A stretch of DNA of 64,000 nucleotides from Siphonodentalium dalli (taxonomy: Eukaryota > Mollusca > Scaphopoda > Gadilida > Siphonodentaliidae), in the NCBI GenBank assembly GCA_032622095.1, contig CP136068.1, positions 125,927,989 through 125,991,988 on the forward strand, given 5' to 3'. The translations under genes and the position numbers were made by a program. Under the pieces are notes generated by a model, which was not told where the DNA came from, did no database searches, and saw nothing but the letters and a program-made list of their open reading frames with translations. Numbering within the stretch: the first letter of the stretch is position 1; every line of letters begins with the position of its first letter. Of this stretch, positions 32,701-46,200 are shown one piece after another.

Positions 32701-33382
32701 TTTTTTTAATTTAAATTTTTTTTTTAGATTGAATTTCCTCGCTCAATTTAACACGCACAAAATATTAAAAAACTTTTATATTAAATAATAAAAAAAAAAT
32801 TTAATTAAAAAAAATAATTTCATTGACACTAATTTGTTTTAGTTGTATACCATTAATTAGGTGTGATGTCCTTTTTTGAAGATATGAAGATTTTATTGCA
32901 ATAGTTGCATGTAATATAATGATAGCAATAAATTGCCATGTGAACATCCAATATCCAGAGTATATGAGAGTACCTTTAATAGATGTCATTCAAAGCGAAA
33001 TCTGTTATTAATTGAGTGGTGACATATGTTACAAAGCTCTAGGGGTGGTCGTATGAAGGTAAAGACAAACAACCTGCTGGCTGGATAATTGTTTATCCTA
33101 TCTGACAAATTTATTAATGGCTAAACCATTGGATCTCACAGTGAGAGGTCATTGTGTGAATAGGGACAGAGTTATGAGATTTAAATCGACTCCTTCCCCC
33201 ACCCCAAATACTTTAACCCCTTCTTAAGACAAATTATTTGAGCTTTTGATTTTAAGTTTAAGTACTGATATACATGCATGTATTACTGTGATCATATCTT
33301 AGACCAATTATCAGTTATAGCTAATCGGTATCGCCAAGGTATGGGTTAAACATCTGTCGATCGTGATGGCCTCTCGTTAGGA
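32701..33382. other. AT-rich low complexity plus family A-like repeat fragments
   Basis: Poly-T/A-rich sequence at 32680-32820. From about 33050 there are diverged units such as 'taaaccattggatctcacag' and 'gacagagttatgagatttaa', echoed at about 33590-33650. The stretch 33305-33380 matches 11165-11235. Confidence 0.45.
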
Positions 33383-33466
33383 AATGAGGTCCCCAGAGAG
33401 TGAATACCTTGTGCTATTCCACCTTGGGGAATAGTGTAATTAAATTCACCTTTTGTGGACCTCATT
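33383..33466. repeat. 84-bp foldback repeat
   Basis: The outer arms AATGAGGTCC and GGACCTCATT are perfect complements. Inner arms GTGAAT and ATTCAC, and CTTG and CTTGGGGAAT-type strings, continue the imperfect pairing. Confidence 0.65.
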
Positions 33467-34316
33467 CTGCAGAGGTCAGACACTCTAAATACAGACTTGG
33501 CTGTCCCAATATTATTTTGTTAACCACCACTCATCCAGGTGAAATCATACCCTATTGGATAGTGGGGGTATATTGATATTACTAGATGAATGGATCTCAT
33601 AGATGGGGATTCACATTTGTTCTAATAGGGGCAGAGATAAGAGATTTAACTCTCCTCTATCCTGTTTGGTACTGGTATAATAATATTGATTTCTAGGAAG
33701 CCTGGGTGGGGGCAATGTTGGAGCCAACGGGGAAGGAGTGTAGAGCGGTGGAGTTTTGACCCCCTATTTGATCAAAATTTAAACAGTTGAAAATTTCATG
33801 CCTGGTACAACATTAGTTGTAGATTAGATGTTCACATAAAAAATAGGTTAGAATTGTTCTCATAGTTTGGTTTGTTTTTCCCTCATGTATGTTTTTAAAC
33901 CAACAGTCCATACTTCAGGTTAAACTGTTGGACCAAACTGGCCACAAATTTTAACTTTTTTGGTTTGTAATTTTCAAACGTTTGAGAGCTTGAAGTACTG
34001 GTACCAGTTGTAAAATTCAATCTAAGAGGGATGTGCAAAAGGATTTTTGTGAACTTAATACTGTGGTATGGTTGTTTTCTTTAAAGGGTAAGAGATTGGA
34101 GATTTGTCAGTGGTGTGCAATTATAAATTTCATTTGACGAGCCTTGCTCATCTGAGAACCTCCAGCTATGTCCCTGTTTAGAACTACTTGTCTTAAGTGA
34201 TATTGTCACGTGCTGACCCTTGTAGTCTTCAGAGTCTCAGTCTTTAAAGTCTGGTGGGCGACCCACATTCATTGCTGTCTTGTTTATGGGAATAAACAAT
34301 AAAAAGCTATATAAAT
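33467..34316. other. No recognisable gene
   Basis: Contains one more family A-like fragment (about 33590-33660) and a short inverted pair (CCAACAGT at about 33900 with ACTGTTGG). Otherwise unassigned. Confidence 0.4.
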
Positions 34317-34317
34317 A

Positions 34318-34477
34318 AAGAAATGAATGCAGTGGGTTTATGTGTGTGTGTTATTGAGAGATACTGCACATAGGTTGTTGGGGCACATTTAGTGTCAACC
34401 GCTTTACACAATGTCCCCAAACGACCACAGCGCCGTGTCCCTCAATAACACATGCACACTGACTACATTCATTTCTT
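34318..34477. repeat. 160-bp imperfect palindrome
   Basis: Outer arms AAGAAATGAATG and CATTCATTTCTT are perfect. Next inward, gtgtgttattgagag pairs with ctcaataacacatgc. Near the centre TTGGGGCACATT pairs with AATGTCCCCAA. A foldback or MITE-like repeat. Confidence 0.7.
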
Positions 34478-35654
34478 AAATACAATATTTTGTGCAACTC
34501 TCATTTTATCTTTGAAGCTCCATACTTTAATATATACATGTATGTACTACTATAGAGCACATATTAGATATTGTTGTTATAGACTTTTCCCGAATTTTAA
34601 TAAATAGTTTGACAGTATTTCTCTTTCTCTCTCTCTCCGTTGTCCTGGATATATGGCCTCTGAAAACAAGTTGGGGAGAAGACCTTCCAACATTTCATGG
34701 ATGCATGAGATGAAAATAATATTGCCTCTATCGATCAGATGAAACGACATTTTTATATCTTATCCTTTTAAGATATACCAACATGTATAACCAGTGTTAT
34801 AAATGAAATAACCATTGCAAGATGTTTATCAATTACAGATACAGTGCATGCGGTTCTGCATTACATTCAGTCAATAATGAATATATTTACAGGCATGTGG
34901 GCAATTGCATCTTTCAATAAGTCATTTCTAAAGTGTTTCCATTTGTATTATCCCCCAGCTGTGTCACTAAATTACCAGCTTTTATAGAGCCTATAGACAA
35001 GAATTCTACTGTCAATATTTGGAGATATTTCATCCCAATATCTATAAATTCAAATCAATATTAGTCAGCAATCTTGAAGCAGTGAAGAAACCACACCTGA
35101 TGTTACCCACAGATTACAATATTTTAGTCGCGCACTTCCATTTCAAATCAAAGTGGTTTGTTCGAAAAGATTCCCTACAGTATCTCCTCTGATGGGCCAA
35201 CAGAAGCTTGAAGTTTGCAAAGAATCTTTCCATTTTTTAAACAGTTTAGTTTAAATATTCATCTTATGCCCTGTAGTACTTGTGGAGTTTCAATGTATTG
35301 AAGGAACAATAATTTAGATATGTGCCTTGAATGGCAAGTGTTTGTATCAATTGTGTGTTGAAAGACAAGCCTGTGTTAGGATCTCCAATTATTGGATAGA
35401 TGTCTGCATACAGTAATATATTTGAAGCTTTGAAGTACATTTATGACAAATTTGTGGGATACCTTTACTAAATGGTAGATCAATGATGCACTTCACAATA
35501 AGGTGATATGGAGGTGATTTTAAAATATGAATATGGAGCCATCAGACAGTGAGTACCTGCTTGGTGAGGAAACTTGCACGAGAGGAGGGGTGCTGTCAGC
35601 GCGGGACCTAATCATTCCACCATACAAAAAATAAGTCCATCATATCTATATCAA
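34478..35654. other. No recognisable feature
   Basis: AT-rich non-coding sequence with a short (TC)n tract at about 34620-34636. Confidence 0.45.
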
Positions 35655-36440
35655 TTACTAGATAGTGTACCTGGCATTGCTCAGGTAAAGAATGAACACA
35701 TTATTAGTGCCCCCTCCAGTCATTTAAACTATTTATTAGTCACCTGAGATAAGCATCACATATATATTGCATGAAACTATGGATAAAGTTACCTCTACTT
35801 TTAAGTTGATAATAAACGCTCTTTATTGCTAATTACTAGTACTTCTTTAAGTCATCTGATGTCAACGGCACCTATCCCATGACACTCTCAATTTCATATT
35901 ATCTCTGTGTGCCAATTTTCCCATATATCTTCTGAGATGATAAATGCTTTTAATTGATAAGCTATGTTAACATATTTTACAAACCCCCCTTTATGTCATC
36001 TGATGTCCAAGGCGCCAATCCCATGACATTCCCCTAGTCATGGGATCCCATGTGTACCAATTTTACTACATATCGTTTAAGCTGATAAGAATTGCTCATC
36101 TCTATAATATAATCTATAAGTTCCCCTTTAAGTTTGCCCGGGTCAATTTACCCCTGTATACCAATTTCCAGCGATCAGAGTCTAACCATTTTGTGTATAT
36201 GATTCATTTTTTAAATTAGAATTGTTTATGCCCCTTTAAGTCGTCTGAATCAGATGTTAACAACACCTATCTCGTGACAATATTCGTGTCAATTGACCCA
36301 TGCGAAGCAATCTTTATTACAAAATTCCGACCATTTTGGGTGTATAATTAATTATTATTGTCTTTTTAAGACAACTGATGTCAATGGCACCAATCCCATG
36401 ACACTCCCCGGGTCAATTGACCCATGTGTACATTGTTTAG
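35655..36440 (+). mobile_element. Composite element 4 (weaker head), about five core units of about 130 bp
   Basis: A head-like ttactagatagtgtacctgg, then cattgctcaggtaa, precedes degenerate units marked by 'catctgatgtcaacggcacc' and 'aatcccatgacactccccgg'. These occur at about 35851, 35992, 36121, 36237 and 36367 (spacing 116-141 bp). The layout matches composite elements 1-3, but head and tail are more diverged. The motif AATAAACGCTCTTTATT, also found in the satellite core, occurs at 35811-35827. Confidence 0.5.
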
Positions 36441-39400
36441 CACCAATGGTCCAGCCAAACAGTTTTTACTTATATATGTCAGAGTTCTAAATTGAGTTAG
36501 ATAATTTTACTAAAGAAAACTGAAACTTTGTACCCAAAGTAGCAGTCTCCAATTTCAAGGTGCTTATCTCTGACATAGGCCTAAACATGCGATCAGGTGA
36601 TAATATTTTATATTAGCAAAATTCTTTTGTCTGGGATTTTTTTTATCACGCTACCAGTAATTGCTCACTTATATTAACTTAGTATAGTCAAATGAAATAT
36701 TTTCCAGTTCATTTCTTTAGGAAGTGATGACATCTGCAGTAAATAATCTTGTGTCACTAGTTTCCAAGAGGCATGGTACTACCCCCTGCTGTTTAATTTG
36801 AGTATATGTTAAGCCAATCGCGCTTGCGTTAGTAATTTATTATCGAGCAATCGATATATATAATTCGACAGTGTGTAAACTCGCACTTAATTCTCTTTTA
36901 TTGAATACTCGATTGTTGGTTCGTTGAGTTCTTGGTAAAACAACAAGAACATAGAACTGACGAACTTGGGTCGTCCAAACCACTACTCGAAATTGATGCA
37001 ATTGGCATTCTTCTGTGGAAATGGGGGGGGGGTATAGAAATGCATATAGAACTTACTTTCGTAAATGGTATTTCGTTTTCCCACGCATAAATTCATACAA
37101 ACAATATTTTATTTGCAGAATGTTCTGCAATTGAGTTGAACATACAGTAATTAATTTAGCACATAGCCCCCCTCCCCATGTAACTTGTGCTGCATGCGGC
37201 GGGGGAGAAAATGCAGTAACATTGACGATATCAGTTATATATATGCACGGACGCGTTGACACGGGACGGGGTCGTGGTGTCTCCCCTTCCCACTTTGGTA
37301 AAAAAAAATTCAACAGTTTAAACTTTGAAGTCCAATACACTGATAGGTTTGTGTGCAGTTAGCGATTATAAATTTCCAATATGTGGCCATAGCATGGTGC
37401 AATTATATAGACTTTCTTCAATTTTGAGAATTATTTTGGTTCGATCAAAGGTGGTGCATTTAGAAATTCCAAGTTTTGCACCAAAACGGAACCATTCTAG
37501 ACACGTTCATGTAGGGCCTAAATATGTTTTAAATATAAGTTTGCTCACCGTATAACCTTTATCGCGATTCTGATATAAATGGTTCATCCCTAGCTCAGAC
37601 ATATACGTATATAGTATATCCACCCAACGATGTATATACAACTTATCAATTCCTATAATGAGTCCGTGCCACTATTTCTCCGATACAGTATATATACAGC
37701 CTATATATATATAGACTGGGATTTGTGGATGCGAAGGCCTATATATACAGGCACGCTTAACCACCCGTCACAGCAGACAGTCACACAAACACGGAGTTAA
37801 CGAAATGTATAGGGGACATTTTGCATGGGATCCATACATATAGGCCTATAGGTGTAGGCATGCTACCGAACATGGTTTGAGTGACTTTTTTCGCACGATG
37901 TCGCCTCGGTTGCTCTTTATTGGAGATTCGATCGATGGTTTACACTAGGTAGCTGCCAAGAATGCAAATATAGTACACTATATATTGATATAATGTGTGC
38001 TCTCATCTATAACTATACGAGCAGCATCAGTATATAACCACCAACTCAAAGTTTGTGATTATGTTGTGGTTGATTTAGTTAAATTCGCATGTTTCCGTGG
38101 TCTGACCCTGGATTGTAGTATAATAGACTACAGAGCGCGCGGTATAAAACCCTGGAGGATCTTTAATACAAGCGTACTTGACCAATCCATTGTTACGAAT
38201 TTGTTAAAGCATTTTAGTAACGTATTCAAAACTTGGTGTGATTCTTCCCGTGTATCAATGCACATTCATTGTGATGCATGTAGCCACCGAAGGGGTTATC
38301 GTGATAATATAGCCTGTAGCCTATAGGCTACGACCATTCAAAGAAAGTAATAGAGCCAAAAATACAGTAGGCCTAGTTATCAACAATGGTGTGTGGGGGC
38401 GGGGCGGGGGTAATAACCTTTGTTTTCTCATTCAATGCTAAATTCTCAGAAGCATTTAATTATTTTGCCATAATTAGCAATCGATGGGCCATATTTATTA
38501 ATCGACATCATAAGTTAGGGTAGGTCTAGTCACTGCATAAATGTGAATTTATTCTTATCAACAGCGATGCCATATGTATAAACACATTCCCTGTCCCCCA
38601 ATACGAAGAAATTTGCCCGGGGAGTTGATTTTAAACCTTTATTCGCGTAAAAACGTTTCAAAAATCAGATCACGGAAGCATTTTTTCGATATCGTGTGCG
38701 TAATACGTCATACACTACACATTTATTGACTAGGCAACGCCAAACGACCATGTCGTAATTGCAGCGATATTTCTCCGAGGGCGGGGCTATACATCCACGT
38801 TACTATTATTAGAAATATTGACTTATCTGGCAGGACGTACTTATTAAGCAGAACACCGGTATCGAAACACTTCGATAAATACTTTATCTACCATTCTACT
38901 GTCATTACCTGTCCCATATACACGCACTGAAGTCCTGAAAAATACAACTTTTAACACGGTGTTTGGGTCCCAAACAAGAGCCACATGTGCGGCGCGGAAC
39001 AGAAAAATTCACATCTGTGGGAAGAATTGAAAACAGCTGGAAATTGTCTGTGACTATGTTAAGTATTTTGTAGAGCATATGAAGCCCGTAGATCAATATT
39101 TCCTATATCTATCAACACATCTTCTACCTCCTTCAATATTTGCGTAGACAATGAGCCATGTCCGTTTAATGACATAAGCTTGAACATGTGCATGCTATGT
39201 GATCCTGTTACGACATTAATCACGACACGCTCCCTTCGCAGTGCACAAAACCAAGAAATGTGACCGCTGTGTATTTTTGACATTCAGTTTGGGGTTAGTC
39301 TCATCAGTTGAACCTACCCCTTTACAAGGCAGTGTATAGTGCCTACCCGTGAATATTGCGTATGTCGAGATGGCGTACGCACGATCCATTGTTCATAATT

Positions 39401-39693
39401 CACATTAGTATGGCAGTATTCTCTGGTTTTCCAAAATAATCTGATGTTGAGACCAACCGTGTATTGATAAGATGATTAGGAATGGGCAACGATGAAAATA
39501 ACGTTGATCGTTACTCTTCGTGGGCATTCCATTAAACTCATATTTAACGGTGTATAGTCATGATATCGAAACTCTATTGTTCTATCCACAATTAAACGGT
39601 GCCCATGTCATATTGTTTTCAATTCACTGTCCATGTGGTACGATATCCCCGACAAGATGTTTTGATCAGTTCCATGCGTTCATCAAACAGTGA
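36441..39693. other. Long stretch without a supported gene
   Basis: There is a poly-G tract at about 37023-37032 and TA-rich tracts at 37610-37760. An imperfect inverted pair (GTTCGTTGAGTTCTTG with CAAGAACATAGAACTGACGAAC) lies at about 36917-36966. The dispersed-repeat fragment at 38820-38859 is inverted relative to 6925-6967. ORFs at 37053-37555 and 37997-38326 lack domain or splice support. Confidence 0.4.
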
Positions 39694-39757
39694 ACATATA
39701 TATATATATATACTCACATGCTATACTAAACTGTGAAATATATATATATATATATAG
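39694..39757. repeat. Two TA microsatellite tracts
   Basis: (TA)n runs at about 39695-39711 and 39738-39756 are separated by ctcacatgctatactaaact. They lie just outside the inverted satellite fragment. Confidence 0.75.
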
Positions 39758-39881
39758 CTAACAACACTAACGACCTTAGGGAGACTGTTGAAATAATCCG
39801 ACCTTAAGGAGACATCTCGATATATCATTTTCTATGCATTTTCATAGCTTCTGTGTGTGGTGAGAGCATTTGGTATTAATC
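39750..39881 (-). repeat. Inverted fragment of the satellite unit
   Basis: Read on the minus strand this gives ttaataccaaatgctctcac, cagaagct, gaaaatgatatatcgagatg, tctccttaaggtcggattat and gtctccctaaggtcgtt, in the array's order. It is the only reverse-oriented satellite piece seen, and it lies 340 bp left of the array. Confidence 0.8.
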
Positions 39882-39941
39882 GAAAAACCATCAATTATAT
39901 CATTTGTGATGACTATTATAATATTTAAAAATATATACCAA

Positions 39942-40051
39942 GTGTCCCCCTAATACCGTCTCCCTAATGTTGGGTCATTTTACATACAACATGAACCATA
40001 TTAGGGGGACATATACAATAAATACCACTACATGCGGTATTAGGGGGACAC
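39942..40051. mobile_element. 110-bp mini-element with perfect 17-bp inverted ends
   Basis: GTGTCCCCCTAATACCG (39942-39958) is the exact complement of CGGTATTAGGGGGACAC (40035-40051). An extra tattagggggacata lies between them. The CTCCCTAAT/CCCCCTAAT strings resemble the 'gtctccctaatgtcg' motif inside the satellite, which may or may not be coincidence. Confidence 0.65.
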
Positions 40052-43000
40052 ATATTAAAAATCAAAGTTATGGAGATACATAATATGTACTTTATATTTT
40101 GAAGCCATATTCTTGCAATAGTCTTACGAAATGACTAGATATAATTTAAGATGCTAGCATACGCGAGAAATTTAACCCTCAATACACGAATGCGGGACCT
40201 GGTTTAATCTTTGTAAAACGCAATATCAGTACATGGCATTGGTTATAATAATCAAAGGCACGGGCGGCGTTCGTTGCAGAAATATCATATGTGTTCAAAT
40301 CCCAACCAACAGAAGGAATATTAAAAAATATATAGTTTTGATCATATGCAAACATAATCAGCGCGTAAATAGTATATTGTCCTCAATGTGCACTATGGTG
40401 GCGTAAAAAGCAGTCTGCTCATGTTACAGAAGTTTTGCTTTTGTTTACACAACACAACGCAAGTATAGTAGTTGACCACACCAAAATTATATAAACGCTC
40501 TTTATTATTTCCATATAAGGAACAAATAACGCTCTTTATGTTTACCATATCCGGATCTAAACAAAAGCAAGGAAACGTAACGGTTTTTCCCTTTCTTTAC
40601 ATAATATGCGCAAAACACAACGCAATCATATTGGTTAATCACACAAACATTATATAAACGCTCTTCATTATTTCCATATAAGAAAAATAGTAACAAACAA
40701 CGCTCTTTATGCTTACCATATCCGGATCTATACAAAAGTCAGGAAACGTAACGGTTTTTTCCTTTTGTTTGCACAACAAAGTGAAAACGATGAACAATAA
40801 CATACTGTTTATGCCATATTTCTGTATGATATAACAACAACTTCTGCCTATATTTTACTATTTCTGTTTACGGTGGTTTTTGACGGAGCTGAATATTTTA
40901 ACAGCATACCCACCGCCAAAGACAGTCCGTATCTTTAATATGAGCAATAAAAGATGTTTTTTTATTAATACCAAATGCTCTCACCATACCCTGAAGCTGC
41001 ACGTTGCATGGAAAATGATATATTGAGATGTCTGCCTAAGGTCGGATTATTTCAAGAGTCTCCCGAATGTCGTTTCATGCTGTTAGGTATATGTATATCA
41101 TTACATGGTATTGGTTATAATAATTAAAGGCACGGGCGGCGTTCGTTGCAGAACTATCCATATGTGATCAAATCGCCACCAACAGATGGAATATTAAAAT
41201 ATATATATAGCTTTGTTGAGATGTCTCCCTAAGGTCGGATTATTTCAAGAGTCTCCCTAATGTCGTTAATTTTGTTAGCTATATGTATATGTATATCAGT
41301 ACATGGCATTGGTTATAATAATTAAAGGCACGGGCGGTGTTCGTTGCAGAAATATTAATATGTGGTCAAATCGCCACCAACAGATGGAATATTAAAATAT
41401 GTACAGTTTTGTTCATATGCAAACGTAATCAGCGCGTGAATAGTGTATTGTCCTCAATGTGTACGATGATTGCGTAAACAACAGCATGCTCGTGTTACAG
41501 AAGTTTTGCTTCTGTTTACAAAACACAACGCAATCATATTGGTTAATCACACAAACATTATATAAACGCTCTTCATTATTTCCATATAAGAAAAATAGTG
41601 ACAAACAACGCTCTTTATGCTTACCATATCCGGATCTATACAAAAGTCAGGAAACGTAACGGTTTTTTCCTTTTGTTTGCACAACAAAGTGAAAACGATG
41701 AACAATAACATACTGTTTATGCCATATTTCTGTATGATATAACAACAACTTCTGCCTATATTTTACTATTTCTGTTTATGGCGGTTTTTGACGGAGATGA
41801 ATATTTTAACAGCATACCCACCGCCAACACCGCCCGTATCTTTAATATGAGCAACAAAAGATGTTTTTTTATTAATACCAAATGCTCTCACCATACCCAG
41901 AAGCTGCACGTTGCATGGAAAATGATATATTGAGATGTCTGCCTAAGGTCTGATTATTTCAAGAGTCTCCCGAATGTCGTTTCATGTTGTTAGGTATATG
42001 TATATCATTACATGGTATTGGTTATCATAATTAAAGGCACGGGCGCCGTTCGTTGCAGAACTATTCATATGTGATCAAATCGCCACCAACAGATAGAATA
42101 TTAAAATATATATAGCTTTGTCGAGATGTCTCCCTAAGGTCGGATTATTTCAAGAGTCTCCCTAATGTCGTTAATTTTGTTAGCTATATGTCTATGTATA
42201 TCAGTACATGGCATTGGTTATAATAATTAAAGGCACGGGTGGCGTTCGTTTCAGAACTATTCATATGTGATCAAATCGCCACCAACAGATGGAATATTAA
42301 AATATATATAGCTTTGTCGAGATGTCTCCCTAAGGTCGGATTATTTCAAGAGTCTCCATAATGTCGTTGATTGTGTTAGCTATATGTATATGTATGTCAG
42401 TACATGGCATTGGTTATAATAATTAAAGGTACGGGCGGTGTTCGTTGCAGAAATATTAATATGTGGTCAAATCGCCACCAACAGATGGAATATTAAAATA
42501 TGTACAGTTTTGTTCATATGCAAACGTAATGAGCGCGTGAATAGTGTATTGTCCTCAATGTGTACGATGATTGCGTAAACAACAGCATGCTCGTGTTACA
42601 GAAGTTTTGCTTCTGTTTACATAACACAACGTAATCATATTGGTTAATCACACAAACATTATATAAACGCTCTTCATTATTTCCATATAAGAAAAATAGT
42701 AACAAACAACGCTCTTTATGCTTACCATATCCGGATCTATACAAAAGTCAGGAAACGTAACGGTTTTTTCCTTTTGTTTGCACAACAAAGTGAAAACAAT
42801 TGACAATAACATACTGTTTATGCCATATTTCTGTTTAATATAACAACAGATTCTGCCTATATTTTACTATTTCTGTGTATGGCGGTTTTTGACGGAGATG
42901 AATATTTTAACAGCATACCCACCGCCAACACCGCCCGTATCTATAATATGAGCAATAAAAGATGTTTTTTTATTAATACCAAATGCTCTCACCATACCCT

Positions 43001-43266
43001 GAGGCTGCACGTTGCATGGAAAATGATATATTGAGATGTCTCCCTAAGGTCGGATTATTTCAAGAGTCTCCCTAATGTCGTTAATTTTGTTAGCTATATG
43101 TATATGTATATGAGTATATGGCATTGGTTATAATAATTAAAGGCACGGGCGGTGTTCGTTGCAGAAATATTAATATGTGGTCAAATCGCCACCAACAGAT
43201 GGAATATTAAAATATGTACAGTTTTGTTCATATGCAAACGTAATCAGCGCTTGAATAGTGTATTGT

Positions 43267-46200
43267 CCTCAATGTGTACGATGATTGCGTAAACAACAGC
43301 ATGCTCGTGTTACAGAAGTTTTGCTTCTGTTTACAAAACACCACGCAATCATATTGGTTAATCACACAAACATTATATAAACGCTCTTCATTATTTCCAT
43401 ATAAGAAAAATAGTAACAACCAACGCTCTTTATGCTTACCATATCCGGATCTATACAATAGTCAGGAAACGTAACGGTTTTTTCCTTTTGTTTGCACAAC
43501 AAGTGAAAACAAATGACAATAACATACTGTTTATGCCATATTTCTGTATGATATAACAACAACTTCTGCCTATATTTTACTATTTCTGTTTATGGCGGTT
43601 TTTGACGGAGATGAATATTTTAACAGCATACCCACCGCCAACACCGCCCGTATCTTTAATATGAGCAATAAAAGATGTTTTTTTATTAATACCAAATGCT
43701 CTCATCATACCCAGAAGCTGCACGTTGCATGGAAAATGATATATTGAGATGTCTGCCTAAGGTCGGATTATTTCAAGAGTCTCCCGAATGTCGGTTCATG
43801 TTGTTAGGTATATGTATATCATTACATGGTATTGGTTATAATAATTAAAGGCACGGGCGGCGTTCGTTGCAGAACTATTCATATGTGATCAAATCGCCAC
43901 CAACAGATGGAATATTAAAATATATATAGCTTTGTCGAGATGTCTCCCTAAGGTCGGATTATTTCAAGAGTCTCACTAATGTCGTTAATTTTGTTAGCTA
44001 TATGTATATGTATATCAGTACATGGCATTGGTTATACTAATTAAAGGCACGGGTGGCGTTCGTTGCAGAACTATTCATATGTGATCAAATCGCCACCAAC
44101 AGATGGAATATTAAAATATATATAGCTTTGTCGAGATGTCTCCCTAAGGTCGGATTATTTCAAGAGTCTCCCTAATGTCGTTAATTTTGTTAGCTATATG
44201 TATATGTATATCAGTACATGGCATTGGTTATAATAATTAAAGGCACGGGCGGTGTTCGTTGCAGAAATATTAATATGTGGTCAAATCGCCACCAACAGAT
44301 GGAATATTAAAATATGTACAGTTTTGTTCATATACAAACGTAATCAGCGCACGAATAGTGTATTGTCCTCAATGTGTACGATGATTGCGTAAACAACAGC
44401 ATGCTCGTGTTACGGAAGTTTTGCTTCTGTTTACATAACACAACGCAATCAAATTGGTTAATCAAACAAACATTATATAAACGCTCTTCATTATTTCCAT
44501 ATAAGAAATATAGTAACAAACAACGCTCTTTATGCTTACCATATCCGGATCTATACAAAAGTCAGGAAACGTAACGTACTGTTTATGCCATAGTTCTGTA
44601 TGATATAACAACAAATTCTTCCTATATTTTACTATTTCTGTTTATGGCGGTTTTTGACGGAGCTGAATATTTTAACAGCATACCCACCGCCAAAGACAGC
44701 CCGTATCTTTAATATGAGCAATAACAGATGTTTTTTTATTAATACCAAATGCTCTCACCATACCCAGAAGCTGCACGTTGCATGGAAAATGATATATTGA
44801 GATGTCTGCCTAAGGTCGGATTATTTCAAGAGTCTCCCGAATGTCTTTTCATGTTGTTAGGTATATGTATATCATTACATGGTATTGGTTATAATAATTA
44901 AAGGCACGGGCGGCGTTCGTTGCAGAACTATTCATATGTGATCAAATCGCCACCAACAGATGGAATATTAAAATATATATAGCTGTGTCGAGATGTCTCC
45001 CTAAGGTCGGATTATTTCAAGAGTCTCCCTAATGTCGTTAATTTTGTTAGCTATATGTATATGTATATCAGTACATGGAATTGGTTATAATAATTAAAGG
45101 CACGGGCGGTGTTCGTTGCAGAAATATTGATATGTGGTCAAATCGCCACCAACAGATGGAATATTAAAATATGTACAGTTTTGTTCATATGCAAACGTAA
45201 TCAGCGCACGAATAGTGTATTGTCCTCAATGTGTACGATGATTGCGTAAACAACAGCATGATCGTGTTACAGAAGTTTTGCTTCTGTTTACATAACACAA
45301 CGCAATCATATTGGTTAATCACACAAACATTATATAAACGCTCTTCATTATTTCCATATAAGAAATATAGTAACAAACAACGCTCTTTATGCTTACCATA
45401 TCCGGATCTATACAATAGTCAGGAAACGTAACGTACTGTTTATGCCATAGTTCTGTATGATATAACAACAAATTCTTCCTATATTTTACTATTTCTGTTT
45501 ATGGCGGTTTTTGACGGAGCTGAATATTTTAACAGCATACCCACCGCCAAAGACAGCCCGTATCTTTAATATGAGCAATAACAGATGTTTTTTTATTAAT
45601 ACCAAATGCTCTCACCATACCCAGAAGCTGCACGTTGCATGGAAAATGATATATTGAGATGTCTGCCTAAGGTCGGATTATTTCAAGAGTCTCCCGAATG
45701 TCTTTTCATGTTGTTAGGTATATGTATATCATTACATGGTATTGGTTATAATAATTAAAGGCACGGGCGGTGTTCGTTGCAGAACTATTCATATGTGATC
45801 AAATCGCCACCAACAGATGGAATATTAAAATATATATAGCTGTGTCGAGATGTCTCCCTAAGGTCGGATTATTTCAAGAGTCTCCCTAATGTCGTTAATT
45901 TTGTTAGCTATATGTATATGTATATCAGTACATGGAATTGGTTATAATAATTAAAGGCACGGGCGGTGTTCGTTGCAGAAATATTGATATGTGGTCAAAT
46001 CGCCACCAACAGATGGAATATTAAAATATGTACAGTTTTGTTCATATGCAAACGTAATCAGCGCACGAATAGTGTATTGTCCTCAATGTGTACGATGATT
46101 GCGTAAACAACAGCATGATCGTGTTACAGAAGTTTTGCTTCTGTTTACATAACACAACGCAATCATATTGGTTAATCACACAAACATTATATAAACGCTC

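Noticed and set aside
39942-40051. CCCCCTAA/TTAGGGGG as interstitial telomere sequence
   Set aside because: The strings are single copies at the ends of an inverted pair and not tandem TTAGGG repeats.
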